DNA from: Nibribacter roseus
Lineage (GTDB): Bacteria > Bacteroidota > Bacteroidia > Cytophagales > Hymenobacteraceae
Direction: 5' to 3'
Assembly: GCF_042662225.1 (NCBI RefSeq)
Contig: NZ_JBHSYQ010000003.1
Coordinates: 620,001-684,000 of the forward strand
DNA length: 64,000 bases
Part shown: in pieces, positions 59,352 through 64,000 of the stretch
How positions within the stretch are numbered: position 1 is the stretch's first letter
Layout: the number at the start of each line of letters is the position of its first letter
Made by a program: the position numbers and the translations under genes
Notes under the pieces: model-generated
Database searches by the model: none
Told to the model about the DNA's origin: nothing
Seen by the model: only the letters and a program-made list of their open reading frames with translations

Positions 59352-60539
59352 ATGATTCCAACTTCCATTTATTCTAAAAAGTCGCGGCTCAAGTTGCTCA
59401 TCATGATCATTGCATTGGTGATTGGGGCTGCAACCGTTATTTATACCAACTTGCTGGTGGCCAAGTTATCTGAGCGTGAGCAGCAACTCATAGATCTGTA
59501 TGCCAAGGGTTTGCGCTACATGGGCAACGCTGAGATTGACTCTGATAACCTGGTGTTTGTGCAAGAGGAAATCATTGATGCAAACCAAAGCGTGCCAGTA
59601 ATTTTAACAGATGAACACGAAAACGCCCTCGCCTATAAAAACCTTGAAATCCCCGAAAAGATTTCAGAAAAGCGGAAAAAAGCCATGTTGCAGCGCGAAA
59701 TAGCTAAGATGAAGGCGCAGCACCCACCCATTGAGGTTTCTTACCAAGATGATTTTAAGAACTATATATTCTACAAAGATTCTGAGCTGCTGACTCAGCT
59801 ACGCTATTACCCCTATGTGCAACTTACAGTCATTGCCTGCCTGTTTGTGATTGCCTACTACGCCTTTAGTTACTCCCGCAAAGCCGAGCAGAACCGCGTG
59901 TGGGTAGGTTTAGCCAAAGAAACCGCTCACCAGTTGGGTACACCGCTTTCTTCTTTGATGGCATGGTTTGAGTACCTGAAAGCCAGCCCCAAGTTTGAAA
60001 ACGAGCCCATTGTAGAAGAATTGGGCAAAGATGTGCGGCGGCTGGAGATCATCACCGAGCGTTTCTCCAACATCGGGTCTGTGCCAGTGCTCAAAGACGA
60101 GCCTATGCTGCGGGTGGTGGAAAATGCCATTGGCTATCTGCGTAATCGCGTATCGGCCAAAGTGGCCTTTACCATTGAAACTGACTTTGACCCCGATGCC
60201 ACCGCCAAAGTAAATATTCCGCTGTTTGAGTGGGTGGTGGAGAATATCTGCAAAAATGCCGTAGACGCCATGGAAGGCAAGGGCAGTATTACCATACGTT
60301 TGTCTAAAGGCACGGCCAAAGACACCATGGCCATAGATATACAAGACACCGGTAAAGGCATACCCAAAGCTAAGCAGGAAGAGGTGTTTATGCCCGGCTA
60401 CACCACTAAAAAGCGCGGTTGGGGTTTGGGTTTAGCCTTGGCCCGCAGAATTATTGAGAATTACCATGCAGGAAGGCTGTATGTGCGGTGGTCTGAGGTT
60501 GGGAAGGGTACTACGTTTAGAGTGGTGTTGAATAGATAG
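59352..60539 (+). CDS. membrane sensor histidine kinase
   Basis: 395 residues from the ATG at 59352. Membrane helices at about 13-33 and 152-170 frame a periplasmic sensor region of some 115 residues. H-box KETAHQLGTPLSSLM (His193), a compact dimerisation helix, then HATPase with N-box ENICKNAVDAME, IDIQDTGKGI and RGWGLGLAL. The H-box with HQLGTP is a Bacteroidetes-type variant. No response regulator is adjacent (orphan). It is divergent from hemA. Confidence 0.9.
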   Translation: MIPTSIYSKKSRLKLLIMIIALVIGAATVIYTNLLVAKLSEREQQLIDLYAKGLRYMGNAEIDSDNLVFVQEEIIDANQSVPVILTDEHENALAYKNLEIPEKISEKRKKAMLQREIAKMKAQHPPIEVSYQDDFKNYIFYKDSELLTQLRYYPYVQLTVIACLFVIAYYAFSYSRKAEQNRVWVGLAKETAHQLGTPLSSLMAWFEYLKASPKFENEPIVEELGKDVRRLEIITERFSNIGSVPVLKDEPMLRVVENAIGYLRNRVSAKVAFTIETDFDPDATAKVNIPLFEWVVENICKNAVDAMEGKGSITIRLSKGTAKDTMAIDIQDTGKGIPKAKQEEVFMPGYTTKKRGWGLGLALARRIIENYHAGRLYVRWSEVGKGTTFRVVLNR

Positions 60540-60584
60540 CCGAGTCCCCGGCCCCTCTCTAACTGAGGGGAGAGTTGTGGGTTT

Positions 60585-60620
60585 GTGTTTTGAATCTGTT
60601 TTTCGAAAAACAGGGCAGAA
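60585..60620 (+). terminator. 3'-end family hairpin after the histidine kinase
   Basis: GTGTTTTGAATCTGTTTTTC / GAAAAACAGGGCAGAA. Confidence 0.5.
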
Positions 60621-60730
60621 ATGCTTGGTTTTGAAATAAAGCAGTTGCTCTTTGCAGATTCCCCCTTTGAAGGTGGCAAGGGGGATGTTTACACGAGTAG
60701 ATCCACTCTTTCCTGATTCCTCTCATTTCC

Positions 60731-61046
60731 GGTCATCCTGAGCATTCTTGAGGCGAGAGCCGAAAAGAGCTAGCGTAGCTACCGAAGGATCTAACGAAGA
60801 CTTTTGCCTCTACTTCCGCTTTACCCCCCGCTGTTATTGCGTGTTCTCATCAACAACCTGAATTGCTTTTGCTCCCACCACTGCTTATTACTTATTCCAG
60901 CCTGCCTCACTTTCTGCTGGGGTTTGTCACTTTTCTCCTTGATGAGAAAAGTAACCAAAAGAATCAAGAAGCCCTTAAACTCGCTGCCGCTCAAACAGTA
61001 AGGGCTTCATTAAATTTACCACCTGGCCACCGTGCGCTGTTCCATA
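60731..61046 (+). repeat. 300-bp dispersed repeat, copy 2, truncated by the assembly gap
   Basis: Inverted relative to 34502-34802 and highly similar, including the CTTTTCTC-CTTGAT-GAGAAAAG hairpin. It stops at the N run, so the gap probably lies inside or just beyond the repeat. Confidence 0.8.
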
Positions 61047-61163
61047 NNNNNNNNNNNNNNNNNNNNNNNNNNNNNNNNNNNNNNNNNNNNNNNNNNNNNN
61101 NNNNNNNNNNNNNNNNNNNNNNNNNNNNNNNNNNNNNNNNNNNNNNNNNNNNNNNNNNNNNNN
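61047..61163. other. assembly gap (117 N)
   Basis: Runs of N only. Its position at the edge of a dispersed repeat suggests that the assembly broke on that repeat; the length may be nominal. Confidence 0.98.
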
Positions 61164-61293
61164 TAGGCTAAGGAAGTGTGAAATTGTGAGGAATGAGGTG
61201 ATAAGTAATTCTTGGTAAGGGAGACTCAAGCTCTGCGCATCACCTTTGGTTTTGAGCTAAGGTGCCGCTTTCTCTTCTATGCATGTCAATTTG

Positions 61294-61330
61294 CATTTTT
61301 GGCCTGTTTTTCAAAAACTAGCCTTGAAAC
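61294..61330 (-). terminator. 3'-end family hairpin after the second Cys4 paralogue
   Basis: CATTTTTGGCCTGTTTTTC / AAAAACTAGCCTTGAAAC, three bases beyond the stop at 61333. Confidence 0.6.
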
Positions 61331-61332
61331 GA

Positions 61333-62076
61333 CTAACAGAAGAGATTCCTAAATTTAAAGAACATCCCGCGGGGAGTGTACCATTTGTATTGAACGACCA
61401 TGCCGCCGATGGTACCCTGAAGAAAGGGAAATGGATCAGTTTCTTTAGTCAAAGTGAGGTGCAGGGGTTGATGTAATTGTAAGTCCGCCAACCGGTGCCG
61501 TTGAGTGACAAAGCCGGGGCTGGAAATAACTAGCCACTGAAGCTTAAGGGGTGCATTTTGGGAGATCGGTAGGCTGAAGTTTCCGAATAAATCAGGTTTT
61601 ACTTCCAAGGTGTCATTGAGCCGGATGATAACCCGAGAAAGGTCTCCAGTCGGAGCGGTAATAGTTCCGCTGATGGTGCTGCTGTCTGGTGCAGGAGTGA
61701 GTGGTAGAACTTTGGCAGTTCTGGAAGGCAACAACTCTATATCTGAGCGGGTGGGTGTGGAAGCCTCTTGTGCCTCCGCTGATTTCAATCCAAGCCAGGC
61801 GGCAAACCCCAGCATTACTGTCCGGAGTGCTAATTTCTTCTTAGAACTAGTTGCGTGTTGCAGTTCCCTGTTCAGCTGGTCAGACCTGAAGTGGCCGCAG
61901 CCTTTGTGTTTGTTCTTCGCCAGCCACGTTAATACCTCTGCGTCGGTCATCGTTCTAAAATCCATCACCGTTTTCTGGCAGCTCTGGCAGAATTTTCCTT
62001 TGTCCGCTGGGGTCATGGCGTTCCAGTCTGCATGGCAGGGAGTAGGAACTGTAACGGTGAGGCGGCGGCTGAACAT
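61333..62076 (-). CDS. four-Cys module + membrane helix + secreted beta domain, paralogue B
   Basis: 247 residues. The N-terminal cytoplasmic module has Cys14, Cys30, Cys33 and Cys60 in PTPCHADWNAMTP, GKFCQSCQKTVMDF and KGCGHF, plus RTMTDAEVLTWL. This looks like a small zinc ribbon or a redox site. A hydrophobic segment (about 80-98, LRTVMLGFAAWLGLKSAEA) is followed by a beta-rich domain (ISGTITAPTGDLSRVIIRLN). The end KWYTPRGMFFKFRNLF matches the paralogue's RWYSPVGLYYKTLNFFR. It is 18 bases after paralogue A in one operon. I know no characterised member. Confidence 0.75.
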   Translation of the reverse strand: MFSRRLTVTVPTPCHADWNAMTPADKGKFCQSCQKTVMDFRTMTDAEVLTWLAKNKHKGCGHFRSDQLNRELQHATSSKKKLALRTVMLGFAAWLGLKSAEAQEASTPTRSDIELLPSRTAKVLPLTPAPDSSTISGTITAPTGDLSRVIIRLNDTLEVKPDLFGNFSLPISQNAPLKLQWLVISSPGFVTQRHRLADLQLHQPLHLTLTKETDPFPFLQGTIGGMVVQYKWYTPRGMFFKFRNLFC

Positions 62077-62094
62077 AAGGTTTGTGTGCTAAAC

Positions 62095-62868
62095 TTAGTT
62101 TCCTGAAAAGAGGCCAGGCACGGTAAACCGGAAAAAATTTAATGTTTTATAGTAGAGGCCTACCGGAGAATACCATCTATAGTGGATAGCACCCATCAAT
62201 ACAGTCTCACCAAGAAGGGCAGTGGAATCTGATGCAAGAGAAATTTCCAAGCTTTGGTCTGAAGTTAGTTGGCTTAATTTTATCTCCTGGGTTTTATAGG
62301 CAATATAGGCTATAACAATAGTCTGTTCCTGTGCTTGTAGAGAGGCGGGGACTTCTAAAGAGAAGTTTCCTAATTCGTCAGTTGATGTCCCCAAAGCGGT
62401 TCCTTTTATAACTACTGACGCTCCAATAAGAGGAGAGTGATCTGTAGAATCTACTACCGTGCCCTTGATGATAAAAGGAGTGCCCGATGAAGGATTTTCT
62501 TCTGAAATAGTATTTGTCGTCTTTACAGCTTCAGCAGTACTTTCTTTAGACTTTGTTGATTGTGCTTCTGCTGCTGTGGTGCTTAACCATGTGGCAAAAG
62601 CCAAAGCAGCTGCCCGCCACGTCCAGTTACTTTGAGCGGGAGAAACAGCTTTTAATTCTTTCTCCAACTGGTCTCTCCTGAATCTTCCGCAGGTGCTGCC
62701 TTTTTGAACAGACATCCACTGCACTACTTCGGCATCTGTCATTCTGGTGAAATCCACCACTGTTTTAGCGCAGCTCTGGCAATGCCGTCCCTGCGCTTGG
62801 GGCGTCATCTCCTGCCATTTCTCCTGGCAGGGCTGGGGTATAGAAACGGTGATGCGGCGGCGGAACAT
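62095..62868 (-). CDS. four-Cys module + membrane helix + carboxypeptidase-regulatory domain, paralogue A
   Basis: 257 residues. The N-terminal Cys spacing is identical to paralogue B (Cys14, Cys30, Cys33, Cys60: PQPCQEKWQEMTP, GRHCQSCAKTVVDF, STCGRF). A hydrophobic segment (about 80-100, WRAAALAFATWLSTTAAEA) could be a membrane anchor or uncleaved signal. Then a CarboxypepD_reg-like fold: IKGTVVDSTDHSPLIGASVV, LGTSTDELGNFSLEVPA, IVIAYIAYKTQEIKL. It may connect a cytoplasmic metal or thiol sensor with an envelope domain. Function unknown. Confidence 0.78.
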   Translation of the reverse strand: MFRRRITVSIPQPCQEKWQEMTPQAQGRHCQSCAKTVVDFTRMTDAEVVQWMSVQKGSTCGRFRRDQLEKELKAVSPAQSNWTWRAAALAFATWLSTTAAEAQSTKSKESTAEAVKTTNTISEENPSSGTPFIIKGTVVDSTDHSPLIGASVVIKGTALGTSTDELGNFSLEVPASLQAQEQTIVIAYIAYKTQEIKLSQLTSDQSLEISLASDSTALLGETVLMGAIHYRWYSPVGLYYKTLNFFRFTVPGLFSGN

Positions 62869-62961
62869 AAGGTGGCGGTTTGTCTAAATATACGCAGTTC
62901 TCACGGGGTTCAGAATATTTTCCTTAACTTTTACCCTGAATTTTTATACCAAAGCTAACAA

Positions 62962-64000
62962 GTGAGTTCAAAAAGTCTTTTCCGCCGCAAGAGTTTAAGC
63001 AATGTAGTTCATACGCCACCCGCCGATGTGGCCACCCACGTGGGTACCATTGACGAGGGGCTGGAGCGCAACTTGACGGTCCGTGATTTAACCTCTCTGG
63101 GTATTGCCGCCATTATTGGGGCGGGTATTTTCAGTACCATCGGTAACGCCAGTTTTGAGGGCGGTCCGGCGGTGTCTATGCTGTTTGTTTTTACGGCTAT
63201 TGCCTGTGCGTTTTCTGCCTTGTGCTATGCCCAATTTGCGGCTACTATTCCGGTTAGTGGTTCAGCTTACACATATGCTTATGCCTCATTTGGGGAATTA
63301 GCCGCCTGGATTATTGGCTGGGCACTCATTATGGAATACACAGTGGGTAACATTGTGGTGGCCATCTCTTGGAGTGACTATTTTACAGGACTAATGAGTG
63401 GCTTGGGATGGAACATTCCGGCGTGGCTTACCATGGGTACGCAGAGCGCTTATATTGGCTACAATGAAGTACTAGAGCTGCTGCAGGCTGGGCAACCGCT
63501 ATCTGCGGCTAACCCGGCACAGTTGGAAGCATACAATACCTGGCTGGGAGCCCCTGATTTTATGGGAGGGAAGCTGGTGGTAGACCTGCCGGCATTCATG
63601 ATTAACCTGGTTATTACGGCCTTGGTGTACGTGGGCATTAAAGAATCCAAAAATGCCTCTAACCTATTGGTGCTCCTGAAAATGTCAGTAGTGCTGGTGG
63701 TGATTGCCGTGGGTATTTTTTATGTGGACCCAGGCAACTGGAGCCCGTTTGCGCCCAATGGAGTGGGTGGGGTATTGAAAGGAGTTTCGGCGGTGTTCTT
63801 TGCGTATATAGGCTTTGATGCCATTAGCACCACTGCCGAAGAATGTAAAGACCCGCAGCGCGATTTGCCCCGCGCCATGATCTACGCCCTTATCATATGT
63901 ACTATTCTGTATGTGATTATCACGCTGGTGCTCACAGGTATGGTGCCTTACACAGAGCTGGCCGTGGGTGACCCTCTGGCTTACGTGTTCACTAAAGTTG
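62962..64000 (+). CDS. APC-family amino-acid permease (3' end beyond the window)
   Basis: 346 codons shown, open to the window end. The start is the GTG at 62962: an in-frame TAA lies two codons upstream and the next in-frame ATG is far inside the first helices. Early blocks LTSLGIAAIIGAGIFSTIGN (the APC helix-1 motif) and AALCYAQFAATIPVSGSAYT, later FFAYIGFDAISTTAEECKDP (helix 6-7 signature) and RDLPRAMIYALI. It resembles the CAT/YfnA-like amino-acid transporters with 12-14 helices; cationic or other amino acids are the likely cargo. A product of about 480-500 residues is expected. Confidence 0.92.
   Translation, partial: MSSKSLFRRKSLSNVVHTPPADVATHVGTIDEGLERNLTVRDLTSLGIAAIIGAGIFSTIGNASFEGGPAVSMLFVFTAIACAFSALCYAQFAATIPVSGSAYTYAYASFGELAAWIIGWALIMEYTVGNIVVAISWSDYFTGLMSGLGWNIPAWLTMGTQSAYIGYNEVLELLQAGQPLSAANPAQLEAYNTWLGAPDFMGGKLVVDLPAFMINLVITALVYVGIKESKNASNLLVLLKMSVVLVVIAVGIFYVDPGNWSPFAPNGVGGVLKGVSAVFFAYIGFDAISTTAEECKDPQRDLPRAMIYALIICTILYVIITLVLTGMVPYTELAVGDPLAYVFTKV

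Larger units (their letters stand above)
60540..61332. other. repeat-rich intergenic region with an assembly gap
   Basis: No supported gene. It contains a family hairpin (60585), a CCCCCTTTGAAGG-type segment (about 60660-60690), the second copy of the 300-bp repeat running into the 117-N gap at 61047-61163, about 130 bases of unremarkable sequence, and another family hairpin (61294). Confidence 0.7.

Noticed and set aside
60863..61171. Open frame running into the N gap
   Set aside because: Its translation contains only repeat sequence (LLDEKSNQKNQ) and unknown residues; the same frame appears in the other repeat copy at 34477-34680, so it is a repeat by-product.

Overview
The window looks like a chromosomal segment of a Bacteroidetes bacterium. 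It most resembles order Cytophagales, family Hymenobacteraceae (Rufibacter, Pontibacter or Hymenobacter type). The reasons are leaderless-SD starts, TTTG / TAnnTTTG-type promoters, DUF3857-transglutaminase proteins, carboxypeptidase-regulatory-domain surface proteins, an oversized NusB, FtsX-type exporters paired with a sigma-54 two-component system, and the YajC-YbbR-CoaE gene order. This is inference from gene content; no 16S gene is present. One assembly gap of 117 N lies at 61047-61163.

Layout. 1-1730: a possible gene tail, a doubtful transposase relic and a small XRE-type regulator. 1731-6306: a stressosome module (rsbR, rsbS, rsbT) followed by an ATPase-SpoIIE phosphatase and a dual-ATPase histidine kinase, facing a single-domain response regulator. 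6584-11168: an ABC efflux operon (HlyD adaptor, LolD/MacB ATPase, FtsX permease). 11940-14232: a pirin / VOC dioxygenase / esterase operon resembling quinone detoxification sets. 14780-17507: a sigma-54 response regulator and histidine kinase. Its upstream operator has the same two-box architecture as the one before the efflux operon. 17596-30604: a carboxypeptidase-regulatory protein, five tandem DUF3857-transglutaminase paralogues and a DUF2490 protein. 30763-34000: tRNA-Pro, an MsbA-like ABC exporter and leucine dehydrogenase. 33975-35062 is a gene-free block of repeats.

35063-40196 is a housekeeping operon (nusB, ytxH-like, NAD-isocitrate dehydrogenase, DUF1573 lipoprotein, yajC, ybbR/cdaR, coaE). 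40248-45213: a GNAT-like protein, small unknowns, tRNA-Val and an AsmA-like protein. 45277-50802: membrane proteins including CreD, a DoxX/DUF2071/methyltransferase/membrane-protein operon and a TerB-like protein. 50863-60539: MscS channel, Cys-rich lipoprotein, glutamate dehydrogenase, AnmK, ArsR regulator, NAGPA-type protein, HemA and another histidine kinase. 60540-61332 holds repeats and the gap. 61333-62868: two paralogues joining a four-cysteine N-terminal module to a secreted domain. The window ends inside an APC amino-acid permease.

Across the whole window at least 25 copies of one sequence-conserved palindrome (about GTTTTnGGCCTGTTTT..AAAACAGGCCnAAAAC) lie almost exclusively just 3' of genes, sometimes forming the last codons. 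They look like a genome-specific, probably bidirectional terminator family. Separate dispersed repeats (a 300-bp inverted pair, three AGCAGGTCT hairpins, short-unit tracts) fill the long intergenic regions.
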